Assembly: GCF_003121405.1 (NCBI RefSeq)
Contig: NZ_QBUY01000009.1
Span: forward strand, 1 to 64,000
Direction of reading: 5' to 3'
Length of the DNA: 64,000 bases
Source of the DNA: Paraburkholderia sp. C35
GTDB taxonomy: Bacteria; Pseudomonadota; Gammaproteobacteria; Burkholderiales; Burkholderiaceae
In this document: piece by piece, positions 29,450-38,957 of the stretch
Layout: every line of letters starts with the position of its first letter
How positions within the stretch are numbered: position 1 is the stretch's first letter
Program-made: the position numbers and the translations under genes
Notes under the pieces: generated by a model
What the model saw: only the letters and a program-made list of their open reading frames with translations
Database searches by the model: none
What the model was told of the DNA's origin: nothing

Positions 29450-30274
29450 TTATGGGCGCGCTACCGCTGCTGCCACGGCCGCGCCAAACTTTTTATTAAG
29501 GTCGTGCTTCCATCGGTCAGGAAGGGTAAATTTGGCGATACCGTCGACGCCAACGGACTTCCCAAACACTCTAAATACTATTTCTCCCTTTTCCCGTGGG
29601 TCCGCGAATATCGACCACTCCGGATATTCGCGAGTGTATGTTTTCACCCGATTCTGAACTGTCACCGAGAACCCAAGCTCCGTCAGGCGTACCTCGGCCC
29701 AGGCAAGGCTGGTTGCATCGCGGAGTCCACGAAAAGTAGATAACCCTTCTTCCATAAGCAGGGCTGGGCCGTTGGGCGCCATTCGGTAAAGTGTTTCCAA
29801 CCCCCGACGGAACTGAACAGTTTCGACAGAGGATGTAAGCCGTTCGTCTACTGCCGATCGGAACCGAGTGGCCCAGTGATCTTTCGCGAGCGCAAAAGCA
29901 GCCTTGCTGACCACGCACTGACGTCCGTTGCCGAGACCGAATATGTGACGACGCAACCCGTCGGGAAGCAAGAACCCGTCGTCGTTCGGACGAGGGCTGC
30001 CTTCGCCGCAAAGTGGGCACATGGCTCGCTTGCCGAATGAAACGGTGATATTTGGTAGCGGTTTGGCGTGGTCAATGATGATCTGTACGACTTCCTCGCG
30101 CCACTGATGTGCCTCGTCGCGCGACTCTACCGTGTAAAAGCCGGTCAGGGCGGCCTGCAAAGGCGCAGGCATCAAACTCAATATCGCTTCTCTCGCTGCA
30201 AACAGTTCGTTTTCGAGCCCGCGCACCCGTTTTTCAAGCATAGACGAGGATTTTTGGTTTTCGCTAAGGGACAT
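29450..30274 (-). CDS. Unrecognised protein with possible zinc site
   Basis: 274 residues. Residues 1-35 could form a coiled coil (MLEKRVRGLENELFAAREAI). Cysteines and histidine at C86-x2-C89, H110 and C120 in MCPLCGEG...RRHIFGLG...C look like a zinc-binding site, comparable to a small C2HC finger. The rest has no motif I know. It has no signal peptide. No strong Shine-Dalgarno marks the start. It stands alone next to the LysR gene and begins the accessory island. Confidence 0.65.
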   Translation of the reverse strand: MSLSENQKSSSMLEKRVRGLENELFAAREAILSLMPAPLQAALTGFYTVESRDEAHQWREEVVQIIIDHAKPLPNITVSFGKRAMCPLCGEGSPRPNDDGFLLPDGLRRHIFGLGNGRQCVVSKAAFALAKDHWATRFRSAVDERLTSSVETVQFRRGLETLYRMAPNGPALLMEEGLSTFRGLRDATSLAWAEVRLTELGFSVTVQNRVKTYTREYPEWSIFADPREKGEIVFRVFGKSVGVDGIAKFTLPDRWKHDLNKKFGAAVAAAVARP

Positions 30275-30567
30275 GCGCTGTTTTCGTTCGTTCTACGGGG
30301 TATTGATAGTACCGTGTGGCACGATATCAAAAATAGAATCCGCCACCGACATCAGATTCTGAGTTTAGCGTGTAGATGAGGCTAGTTATCGGTCGTCGCT
30401 CGTGCTTTATCTTCTACTTGTCGCTGCTGTGCAGATTTTGAGGAGCGCAGAGACGAGACTTAGCGTCTCAACAAAAAACATCGATGCTTCGTTTTGGGCG
30501 CATGCTCTACTTGCAAACAAAGCAGCCCTGCGCCCCTATTCTTGTCGCCGGTTAGACAGGAAGACGC

Positions 30568-31017
30568 CTATTTCGCTGCGGTGAGCTGCTTCCACTCCTG
30601 TTCGCAGGTGGGCATCTGCTTTCTCTCTTTCGCAGTTAAGCCTTCGTCATACTTCAGATACGTGCGGCACTTTGCTTGCCACTGTTTATGGGTAACCGCA
30701 CTAATGTCGAAATGCGGATCATCCTGTTTCATGCGTTCATAGTGAGTCGGCGGTGCCTGGACTTCCATGTTTCCGGTGAAGTCTGGCACTCCCGTGTTTG
30801 GCTGCTCATGAGCGACGATTTCCTCTGCGAACGCGTCACAGTTGACCTGATACTGGGTATCGGTTACAACTTGCTTGTCTTTCTCGCGCTCACAAAACTG
30901 GGCGATCTCCCGTTTGTGCGCGTACGCTTTTCCTTCAGGCGTCTGTTCGTGCGCGTATCCAATGAACATAACAAGTACAAACAGAACAATCGGAACACCA
31001 AGAATCCACTTCCACAT
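30568..31017 (-). CDS. Small membrane-anchored protein of unknown function
   Basis: 149 residues. One N-terminal membrane helix (WILGVPIVLFVLVMFIGYA, residues 4-22) has no clear cleavage site, so the remainder is probably periplasmic. Four cysteines (in AQFCEREK, QVNCDAF, AKCRTY and PTCEQEW) could form two disulfides. A G-rich CAGGGAA precedes the ATG. It has no recognised family and stands alone between the possible zinc protein and the first TraB/GumN gene. Confidence 0.6.
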   Translation of the reverse strand: MWKWILGVPIVLFVLVMFIGYAHEQTPEGKAYAHKREIAQFCEREKDKQVVTDTQYQVNCDAFAEEIVAHEQPNTGVPDFTGNMEVQAPPTHYERMKQDDPHFDISAVTHKQWQAKCRTYLKYDEGLTAKERKQMPTCEQEWKQLTAAK

Positions 31018-31178
31018 TTCCCTGCCTCGAATATATTAGGAATTTAATAGGTCTCCAGCGGGCTAAATGATAACGTCAATCGAGTCGACCATGTTTGATG
31101 TCGATTCACTAGACGCATGCGAGCGAAACGCATAGTCTGCTGTGCGAATACACAATTGCGACAAGTCGGAGGCAACTC

Positions 31179-32288
31179 ATGCAACGACCGCAGCACGGGC
31201 TAGCAGTTTTCGGCCTTGACATTCGACTGACGACTACTGCGATGCGACTTACCGGGCGCATTGCCGTGATCACCGCATGCGTCATGCTTGCTATGGCGAC
31301 GATGAACCTCGCGCACGCCCATTCCTTTGGCCGCAAGACGAGAGGCGAGAGTACATCACCGAGTAACAACGTTGCCCTGATGGTGTGGACTGCAACGTTG
31401 GCGGACCATCCCACCTTGCTGCTGGTCCCGACCATTCATCGTCTTTTATTCGACGATCCTCGGATCGATACATCGCTTAAAACACTGGTTGATAGTGTTC
31501 AAGCAATCGTACTCGAAGCACCGCTGAATCCGCCGCCAGCGCAAATGGCAGGGATGCTTAGGCGCTATGGCGTATATCCGACGAGCGACAATATTACGAA
31601 TCACGTGAATGAGATAACTCCCGAGCGGCTTGCGCGATGCGCGCGGCAAAGTGGACAAGGTGTGTTGAATTTTTTCCAGCTGAAACCGTGGCTGGCGGCA
31701 TTGGCGGTGATATACAGAGCGAAAACTTCGGATACCAATGCTCCTGAGGCCGGGGTACCGCAAATGTTGAACTACGAAGGCATCGACCAACGGCTGGCAG
31801 CGATAGCCGCGACCAAGAATATGCCACTCATCTATCTGGAGACGGCCGAACAAGGTATCAAGGTGTATAGCGACATGCCGTCAACGGCCCAGGAAGCGAT
31901 GTTGATAGGGTCATGCGAAGACCTTGCAGGTGTACAGATGCCTGGCTCAATTGATCTTGGTGCACTAGAGGACGCATGGGTCTCGGGAAAGGCCGAACGG
32001 CTGGAGCGGTTGATTATCACTCGTGACCCGAAGGAGTCGGACGCATACTACACTGCGGATCAGTACATCTTTCGCGCCAACACTGACCTATTTGCAGCTG
32101 CATTGGCCCGTTACGACTATTTTCACGGCAAAGGACCGATCCTTATCGCGGTTGGTGCTGGCCACTTCTTCGGTTCTGGTTCGCTTCTCGAGAGATTGCG
32201 TTCGGTTGGCTATACAATTTCTCCACCGCGAGGCGTCACCACGACGCACGGAATGGCAATTCCTGTAGTTAACAACTCGTTGCTGTAG
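31179..32288 (+). CDS. TraB/GumN family exported protein (paralogue 1)
   Basis: 369 residues. It has a long N-terminus with an export signal at about residues 25-47 (RIAVITACVMLAMATMNLAHA). The mature part has the TraB/GumN (Tiki-related) features: an early VPTIHRL with the conserved histidine, an EAPLNPP segment after VLE, and the C-terminal GAGHFFGSGSLLERLRSVGY. Related Tiki proteins are metal-dependent proteases; bacterial function is unsettled. GGAGG lies 6-7 bases before the ATG. A second member of the family is encoded at 34854-35807 on the other strand. Confidence 0.82.
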   Translation: MQRPQHGLAVFGLDIRLTTTAMRLTGRIAVITACVMLAMATMNLAHAHSFGRKTRGESTSPSNNVALMVWTATLADHPTLLLVPTIHRLLFDDPRIDTSLKTLVDSVQAIVLEAPLNPPPAQMAGMLRRYGVYPTSDNITNHVNEITPERLARCARQSGQGVLNFFQLKPWLAALAVIYRAKTSDTNAPEAGVPQMLNYEGIDQRLAAIAATKNMPLIYLETAEQGIKVYSDMPSTAQEAMLIGSCEDLAGVQMPGSIDLGALEDAWVSGKAERLERLIITRDPKESDAYYTADQYIFRANTDLFAAALARYDYFHGKGPILIAVGAGHFFGSGSLLERLRSVGYTISPPRGVTTTHGMAIPVVNNSLL

Positions 32289-32563
32289 CCGGGTCGCTTA
32301 AAATCTATGGGCCGGCTTCGACTGACCGACGGTGGCCGTTCAGCCCAGTCGCGGAGATCATTCGTGACGCGCGCATTGCACGAAAGGCGCGGTTCGACCC
32401 GTTCCGGCCGGTCAGCATACTCAAGTCGAAAGTCCCTATTAAGTGTCGGTCCTTCGTCGAGGCCTTGGCGAAATATCGTTTCAAGTTCGGCGAGCGAGAA
32501 AAGGCCGTCGACTGATCGCCCCTCGTAGTTCTCCACGCACTCCATGACAGCTTCATAATTCAA
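32210..32563 (-). CDS. Small protein translationally coupled to the cyclase-like gene
   Basis: 117 residues, no recognised family and no membrane segment. Its ATG overlaps the TGA of the upstream cyclase-like gene by 4 bases (ATGA), which strongly supports translation. Its last 79 bases overlap the convergent TraB/GumN gene, so the C-terminal part may be an extension created by loss of an earlier stop. The N-terminal third (YEAVMECVENYEGRSVDGLF) looks like a folded helical unit. Confidence 0.5.
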   Translation of the reverse strand: MNYEAVMECVENYEGRSVDGLFSLAELETIFRQGLDEGPTLNRDFRLEYADRPERVEPRLSCNARVTNDLRDWAERPPSVSRSRPIDFKRPGYSNELLTTGIAIPCVVVTPRGGEIV

Positions 32564-33312
32564 GAACAGACTTGGTCTTGAGTCGACGCCTGCACTGGTG
32601 TGAGAATGCCTTTATTGATCATTTCGGCATATGCACTATCTGGGACCAACCTTTCGCCGGCCGAGACAGCCTTGTACAAAGCTAAGAACCACAGATACTT
32701 CTCTTTGTGAGCAGGACTCTCCTCCATGAGCATGCGTGCTCGATTCTGCGCAGATACGCCCCAGTATGGCGTAAACGGGTTGACTATATTTCGGTCTCTG
32801 AAGTGCAGGACAGGGGTTTGATACTGACCGTGGCTAAACCTTGGAACCCAGTACCCGATATCCAATTCGATATCATCGGCAAGAACCACGGCTGGAACAC
32901 CGACCATCCCTTCGATTTTGACGGCCCTTACAAGGGCGTCGCTGACGACCATCATATGATCACCTCGCCGTCTTTCCCAGTATTTCCCGTATGCGATTCC
33001 GCCCCGAAGCATCAAGTTTTCGGTAAGCGCGATAAACCACAGGATCTGTACTGCGCTAAGCAGCGGAAAAAGCTCATCGGAGGTCAATAGGATCGCATCC
33101 GAATACATCGTCATACGGACGCTACCAAAAAGTTGGGGCTCTAGGCGTTCTCCAAACTGACGATAGACCTTCAGAGTCTCCTCGAAGTCGGTCGCAATTT
33201 TGTTCGAGAATCCAAGTATGTCGCAGAAAGCCACATACTTCGTGGAGATCTCTTCAACCGCGGCAACCCCCTCCGTCAGCTTTGGTACTGCGATTTCTTG
33301 TTGTCCTTCCAC
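32560..33312 (-). CDS. Nucleotide-cyclase-like protein of the DILGF type (paralogue 1)
   Basis: 250 residues. D31 in FCDILGF and D72 in MYSDAILL match the positions of the two metal-binding aspartates of class III nucleotidyl cyclases, followed by RGGIAYG (103-109) in place of the usual RIGIHTG. The later VSDALVRAVKIEG segment corresponds to the VNxAxRL box, but the asparagine and arginine are not obvious. It may therefore be a divergent cyclase or an inactive homologue. The start is GTG with GGAGG four bases upstream. It is coupled to the small gene at 32210. A second family member is at 56020. Confidence 0.65.
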   Translation of the reverse strand: MEGQQEIAVPKLTEGVAAVEEISTKYVAFCDILGFSNKIATDFEETLKVYRQFGERLEPQLFGSVRMTMYSDAILLTSDELFPLLSAVQILWFIALTENLMLRGGIAYGKYWERRRGDHMMVVSDALVRAVKIEGMVGVPAVVLADDIELDIGYWVPRFSHGQYQTPVLHFRDRNIVNPFTPYWGVSAQNRARMLMEESPAHKEKYLWFLALYKAVSAGERLVPDSAYAEMINKGILTPVQASTQDQVCS

Positions 33313-33595
33313 TTAACCTCCGGAAGTTAGCCAGATATTTGAGTGCCGATCTTACAAGCAATCCAGCAGATTGCAGAACGGGGAGCCGCCTGGATGGCGG
33401 CACAACAAGCTGCCGGCGCTCCTGACCGATTTTATGCGCCTGTCGGCTCGACGTAAGCCGTCGCTTAAAACAGCGATTTATGTTCTCCGCGTATGTGCGA
33501 GTTTGACTCGCCTAACAATCGCATTTTTTCATGCACGCCTTTAGAATCCCACTTGCAATGCGGCATGGATGCCATTACTGGTTTAACGTGCTTAT

Positions 33596-34060
33596 TCAAT
33601 GATCTGAAAGGACTCTGTAGACAATCTTCTCGTTGTCAGCCTGCCGGACGTCAATTTTGAAATTCTGAAAACGAATTTGGGATGAACTGCTCAGATCGTA
33701 CTTCATAGCCTGATAAAACGCTGGTGCAGCGTATCCACCGCGAAACTCCCTGTACGAGACGTCAATAGTCGCACCCGAGCGTCCACCGTAGATTAGTTCC
33801 CGCCTCACGAAATCTTGCGAATATACTTTCGTTTCCTTCCAACCATCGGGCGAGTTCAACACACCAACCCACCGCCTGACTATCTCAATCGAGCCGCTCT
33901 GGTCCACGAGGAATGAATCGCCGATCGTTGCGGTACGTTCGACCCCTACCGAATACGACTTGTAGTATTGAGACTGAACCACTTGCGACGCACACCCGGA
34001 TAAGATGATTCCGCAGACAGCTACGAGCACTGCGCGCGCGATGATGCGTTTCTCCACCAT
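33596..34060 (-). CDS. Putative lipoprotein
   Basis: 154 residues. The signal peptide ends with a lipobox (IILSGC), so the chain would be lipid-modified at Cys and anchored in a membrane. The rest is beta-rich with no motif I recognise (VRRELIYGGRSGATIDVSYREF). The ATG with a GGGGGA site upstream is preferred over a TTG 12 bases earlier. It stands alone. Confidence 0.7.
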   Translation of the reverse strand: MVEKRIIARAVLVAVCGIILSGCASQVVQSQYYKSYSVGVERTATIGDSFLVDQSGSIEIVRRWVGVLNSPDGWKETKVYSQDFVRRELIYGGRSGATIDVSYREFRGGYAAPAFYQAMKYDLSSSSQIRFQNFKIDVRQADNEKIVYRVLSDH

Positions 34061-34853
34061 ACTTTCCCCCAAGAAAATAGTGCGGCAATTCTTATTGGCT
34101 ATCGAAGACAGTCATTTAGTGAGCGCCTTGCACAATGGCGTTATCGGTCGAGGTGTCGATGTTCTCGAGTCCGCACAAACCCGAAGCATCGCCGCATCTG
34201 ACGGACCTCTGTCTAAGGCAGCTTCGGGTCGCGCGTTTCAATCGGCTGTCCAGCCATTTGAATGATAGCTTCCTATGTTTCGCGAGTAGCAACTATTGTC
34301 CGTAACTGGGCATTCATTTGCTGGAAAGCCCCTCATGTCGTTTGTGCTTCACCGGGTCGTCACCGAAACAACCTGATGTTCTGAGCTGGTGAACGCTGGA
34401 GAAGCGAGGATAGGGGCGTGGCTCATGCACCGGGCACCGAGCGACTTATTAGTTCTTATTGTGATTTTGACGTCAACTCGTGCTTCTCAATTGTGATGGC
34501 TCTGGCGGCGCCCCGGACAATACGCACCGCTACGAACGATGGTGTTACGTGGCGCGACACGGCACGTTTTCTCCCGTTTTCCCACCGTACGTTGAGGTTG
34601 CGCCGATGACGAGACGAAAGTGCCTTGAGAGTCACATTGCAGTGTCATCAGCGCATCGACTATCAGGGCGCAGTTCAACTAGAAAACTTGCTTTATGCCC
34701 GGATCGGTAATCGACAACCCACCGTCCTGGCTGAGCGCACAATTATCTAACCCCTCCAGGCTCATTCTGCGCATGACGTAACAACTAGTCCTCCTCAGGC
34801 TCGCTCTTCGTGAGGCTTTTAGCGGTCAGCAACGATTGGGATTCCCGGAAGCA
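34061..34853. other. Intergenic region, no gene seen
   Basis: About 790 bases between the lipoprotein promoter side and the end of the second TraB/GumN gene. Reading frames of 60-86 codons occur, but none has a ribosome site, motif or plausible composition. I see no terminator with a T-run. Confidence 0.3.
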
Positions 34854-35807
34854 TCACTTTCCTTCCGCTGGAATTTCAGGGTATTTGTCGAGTTCAATGC
34901 GGCGAACGGAGTAGCCAGCATCTTCCAGTCGGGGCAACATTGAAGACGGTCCGACCAGATGACCTCCGCCGGCACCCACAAGAGTGGGTCCTTTCATGGA
35001 CTGGATGCGCTCACTCAATAGGGCGGCCATCAGGAGTGATGTTCCGTGTGCATAGGTAAAATCGCTGACTTGTTTAAGCTCTGGCACGTCGCCGGGCTCC
35101 ATGGGTCTTTCAGCATCGACGGTGAGAGCCTTGACGTCGCCCTGCCTCCAGTCATTGGCCAGGTCTTGGATGAGCTGGTTGTCCATAGTTCTGTCGAACC
35201 GTTTGCAGGATTCCAGAAGTTCAATATTCTGGAGGCGGGGAGGCAAGGCTGCCCGCCACTGCATATCCTCTTCAATGGTCAGCAGTGCGGCGAAGTTCCT
35301 GTGCGCAGCCCGCGCGTCTTGTCCTACTCGAATCTCGAATCCAGTGTAGGCTGGCGGTGCCTTCAGGCGATTTGCCACGAGGACCGCCAGTGCCCACGGC
35401 TTGAGGCGCGTAAAAACGGAATATGGTATGTGTGCCTTCTCAGCACAGACGTGCAATGCATCGAGGCTGGCCACGTCGAAGTAGTTCTCGAGGCTGTCTG
35501 ACGGGGGATACACCTCCATTCGCGTGACCGCATCCTGTTCGGCTTGGGTCGGGTTTCTTACCGGTGACTCGATCACGACGGAGTTTGCCCGCATAATGGC
35601 CTGACGCAGCACAGCATCAATATCCTGTGCCGGGTCTGGAAGAATGTGCAAGGTCGGCATCAACAACAAGACGGGCCGCCCAGGCGCGGACGCTTCCCAG
35701 AAGACCCCCTCGTCAGCAGATGTAGGCTTCGTAACCATCGCGCATAAAGCCAAGGCGAGCATGAGAACGAACCGCGAACCAACTAACCGTAAACTGCTCT
35801 TCCACAT
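34854..35807 (-). CDS. TraB/GumN family exported protein (paralogue 2)
   Basis: 317 residues. A signal peptide (FVLMLALALCAMVTKPTSA) is followed by the family pattern: LLMPTLHILPDPAQDID with the conserved His, VVIESPVRNPTQ, and the C-terminal GAGGGHLVGPSSMLPRLEDAGY. In this paralogue the usual GAGHxxG reads GAGGGHLVG. GGAG lies 9 bases before the ATG. It starts 4 bases after the stop of the decayed TolC gene, so it was once the second gene of a TolC-containing operon. Confidence 0.82.
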   Translation of the reverse strand: MWKSSLRLVGSRFVLMLALALCAMVTKPTSADEGVFWEASAPGRPVLLLMPTLHILPDPAQDIDAVLRQAIMRANSVVIESPVRNPTQAEQDAVTRMEVYPPSDSLENYFDVASLDALHVCAEKAHIPYSVFTRLKPWALAVLVANRLKAPPAYTGFEIRVGQDARAAHRNFAALLTIEEDMQWRAALPPRLQNIELLESCKRFDRTMDNQLIQDLANDWRQGDVKALTVDAERPMEPGDVPELKQVSDFTYAHGTSLLMAALLSERIQSMKGPTLVGAGGGHLVGPSSMLPRLEDAGYSVRRIELDKYPEIPAEGK

Positions 35808-35811
35808 TCGC

Positions 35812-37128
35812 TCATACTCCCGGTGAAACGTCCAGCAAACTGTTAAGCTGCTGCACGTCCTCTTCATCAAGCTGGCCAGTTGAGTCCTTCAGCCGGACGC
35901 CCCACATCAGCGCTGCAATACGTGCTTCGATATAGTTACGCTGCTGGGAATACAACCGGTCTTCTGCTGCCAAGACATCTGAATTCAGGCGTACACCGTT
36001 GCGGTACGCCTTGACGTTGAACTCGACCGAGGTTTGAGCTGAATGCACAGCCTGCTCAAGGGCTGCAACCCGGGTGCGCCCACCCTCATACCCCAGAAAG
36101 GCTTGCTGAGCCTGTTGCGTGGCATTTTGCCGGGCAACTTCGAGGTCCGCCGCCGTGTCTTCCAGCGCAAGATTCTCCCGCGTCCGGCTATGATTCGACA
36201 ACCCATCGAACAGCGGGATGGTAATCTGAATCCCGATTTGCGCGGAGGAGGCAGCAGGGCCGCCCGTGATGAAGTTATCCTGTCCGTTGATGTAGTTGGG
36301 CATTGCCTCGGCTGAACGACGCGATAGCGGCTACGGACGGCAACATTGAATAACGGGTCTTCAAGGTATGCGTATGTGCGCGCGCAACTTGAAGCTGCTG
36401 GATTCTTGCGTCAAAATCATTCTCTTGCTGTTTGCGCCCATGCCCACGCCTGCAACGGGTAGAGTTCCGGCAATGCCTTAGCCTGCGACAGACCCGCCAG
36501 CTCGCCCGTCCACCTTCCTACGATGCTCTCAAGCTCCACGACACGCACCTTCGAGGCGTTGCCATGTCAACTTCATCGGCCTGCGCTGCTGCAACGCCGG
36601 CTTGGGCATCCTGCACATCGACAATCGTTCTGTTGCCGAGCCGATAGTTTTCCTTTGCGGCTGCCTCCTGTTCCTGCAACGCAATCAGATGCTTGCGAGC
36701 GGCTTTCCTGTCTTCCTGTGCGCTCAAAACCGCAAAATAAGCAGTGCACAGGCGAAGGATGAGGTCAATTTCACTTTTCGCAAAAGCAATGTGGGCCTGC
36801 TCAACCTCAAGACTGCTATCTCTCAGGTCCTGAAGCGCACCCCAATCGAACATGGTCTGTGAAGACTGAACGTGAAGCCCTCAGTCTGGTAGTTCGGAAC
36901 GAGCGATGACTCCTGGTCTACGTAGCCGTGAATCGCGCTACCCGAGCTCCTGATGGACGGTAGCCAGCGCGACCGGGCGTTGAGACACGTCATCCCTTCG
37001 GAGCGCATCAAGGTCGCTGTACGTAGCGTAGTCGGGTCGTAGCCATTGGTTGACCGATACAGCATTCTTAGGTCGGTAGCGCGTACATGCGCACTGATTC
37101 CCAGAAAGGCTATTCTGAGAAGTTCCAT
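35812..37128 (-). pseudogene. Frameshifted TolC-family outer-membrane efflux protein gene
   Basis: Three blocks read in different frames. The first, near 37070-36870, has DLRMLYRSTNGYDPTTLRTA, SRWLPSIRSSGSA and EGFTFSLHRP. The second, at 36853-36550, has MFDWGALQDLRDSSLEVEQA, LILRLCTAYFAVLSAQEDRK and NRTIVDVQDAQAGVAAAQAD. The third, at 36303-35812, has IQITIPLFDGLSNHSRTREN and AYRNGVRLNSDVLAAEDRLY. These follow the order of TolC-like proteins such as type I secretion outer-membrane channels. At least three frameshifts and stops separate them, so no full channel can be made. No matching ABC or membrane-fusion genes are nearby. Confidence 0.85.
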
Positions 37129-37241
37129 TTACAGTTTGCTGCGCATCTTACTGCTCTGGCAATGAGGGGCTGTCCGCTACACGGAAGCGTGACGGTGGAT
37201 AACACACCTAAGCTATCCATGCGGCCAATACCACCTCCCAG

Positions 37242-38957
37242 TTATAAAGGCGTCGTTGCTCTCGGCGGAAGTTGCCGCCACTGGTCCAACAGAAGCCGGC
37301 CGCTGGACATGCGGTAATCCGCCTCGTATCTGGCGATTCGTCGAAACTCGCCGGTCTCTCTTGAGCTATATATGCCGACAGACAATTTTGACGCGCATAC
37401 CTTAATCAGATTGAAGTACGTAGACTTCGCTTCTGTCTCGACAGATCCCGCGCTACCAGCACCAAGTATGGACAAATCACTCGGCTCCACTATTTCGTTT
37501 CTCTCCTCGGGAAGTTCATACACCGTTGACCGCCAGACGAACGCCCGATGCTTGTGTCCGTGCAATGCGAGTTGAACGCCATACTGCACTGCTTGCCGCT
37601 GTACGCGAACCGCATTCACAGCCAAGCCATATCCCCTGAGATAGTCGCTCTTTTCCTCGTAGTTTTCGGTAACTGCCAGGTGATGATGTACGGCAATGAT
37701 ACGAAGTGCCGAACTGCTCATACTGTTCCAACCAAGATTAATAGCTACATCCCCGAATGCTTGCTCGTTGATGACACCCATCCCGGCTAGGAATTTCTTC
37801 CCGGTCGCTATGCTGTTTGAGTTCAGCCCACAGATCTCGACGACCATTCCAGCGGGGAAGGCATATCTTCGCCCCATCGAGAGATGGTCACTCGGTGGAT
37901 GACCTAACAATTTTTCGTAGAATGAGCAATATTCCCTATTAGCATCATCCCCGGCCACCCGTACGACGAGCTCCTTGTTACCCCTAATCGGTTTGTCTTC
38001 GGTCCATGCAATATCGTGATTGCCCGGCACGATTATGAGACGGTCTTCTTCTAGCTGCAAGAATCTGAGAATCTTACGTATGGAACGAGCAGCCTCTTCA
38101 AACTCGTCTGGATGGGATTTAAAGGTGAAATCTCCCGTCGCTACTACGAGACCGACCTTCACATTTGAATTTTTCAATGACTGAATTATCGCATCTGCCA
38201 TAGAAGTCTTCCCGACACCAGCTGGAGGGTTTCTTGAATCTTCACTTTCGAGTCTCCACACATGCTGCGCACGATGCGAGTCAACGGAGAAATGCGGATC
38301 GCTAATATGGAGTATGGTATCGCCGACGCAATGGATGATGTTTTGACTTGTGGGTGTTACCGGGCCATTATTTCCGAATACGAAAAGCAATTCTTTTTCG
38401 AGGTCTCCTGGTTCTTTCTTCCTGATCGACCACATCGAAACATTCATGCAGGCCAACTCTTGCGCATCATTTATTACTTTCCCCTCAAGCAACTTCACCG
38501 ATTTCTTGTCCACGTTTAAGAGATCGGGTGCTACTGCATATGAATACAATCCGAAGAATTTTTGAGGTTTTGTGATGTCGTCAAACTTTAGCCACGCGTA
38601 GCTAGGAGCGTGACTATCGTAATAAGGAGCAACTCTCGTCTCGCGGTCGTCCTCTGGCACTTCTGCAGGTTCATCTTGCAGCTCGCTCGGAACAATCGCT
38701 TTGATAGCACGCGCAAAATACACATTATTGAAGCCGACGTCCGTCTCGTCGAGGTCGGCGAGGGCAATGTATATGTGGCCGACCCTATCGATCTCAGAAC
38801 AAATGTCCGCCCAAAACTCCAGATTTGGACTTTCGTATGGTCGTTTCCACCATCCCCACCAGCACGTCTCGTGTTCGTCGATAATCTTCTTATGCTCCAA
38901 AATCGGATGGGCGCCATGGTCACGAAATCGAAGCAGATATCGAGCGGCCTTATCCAT
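37242..38957 (-). CDS. Calcineurin-like metallophosphoesterase with unknown N-terminal half
   Basis: 571 residues. The C-terminal half has the full metal-binding set: D220-P-H222, G-D276 in ATGDF, G-N-H-D (312-315), V-H-H-H (423-426) and G-H-K-H (467-470). This indicates an active binuclear metallophosphoesterase that could cleave phosphodiesters of nucleic acids or nucleotides. Residues 1-205 are an unrecognised domain rich in Trp near the start (CWWGWWKRP) with a beta-rich part before the linker. There is no signal peptide, so it acts in the cytoplasm. GGAGG lies 5 bases before the ATG. The gene stands alone in the accessory island. Confidence 0.85.
   Translation of the reverse strand: MDKAARYLLRFRDHGAHPILEHKKIIDEHETCWWGWWKRPYESPNLEFWADICSEIDRVGHIYIALADLDETDVGFNNVYFARAIKAIVPSELQDEPAEVPEDDRETRVAPYYDSHAPSYAWLKFDDITKPQKFFGLYSYAVAPDLLNVDKKSVKLLEGKVINDAQELACMNVSMWSIRKKEPGDLEKELLFVFGNNGPVTPTSQNIIHCVGDTILHISDPHFSVDSHRAQHVWRLESEDSRNPPAGVGKTSMADAIIQSLKNSNVKVGLVVATGDFTFKSHPDEFEEAARSIRKILRFLQLEEDRLIIVPGNHDIAWTEDKPIRGNKELVVRVAGDDANREYCSFYEKLLGHPPSDHLSMGRRYAFPAGMVVEICGLNSNSIATGKKFLAGMGVINEQAFGDVAINLGWNSMSSSALRIIAVHHHLAVTENYEEKSDYLRGYGLAVNAVRVQRQAVQYGVQLALHGHKHRAFVWRSTVYELPEERNEIVEPSDLSILGAGSAGSVETEAKSTYFNLIKVCASKLSVGIYSSRETGEFRRIARYEADYRMSSGRLLLDQWRQLPPRATTPL

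Noticed and set aside
37242..38957. NPPAGVGKTS stretch in the phosphoesterase looks like a P-loop
   Set aside because: The first glycine of GxxxxGK[ST] is missing, and the segment lies between phosphoesterase motifs, so no NTP binding is claimed.
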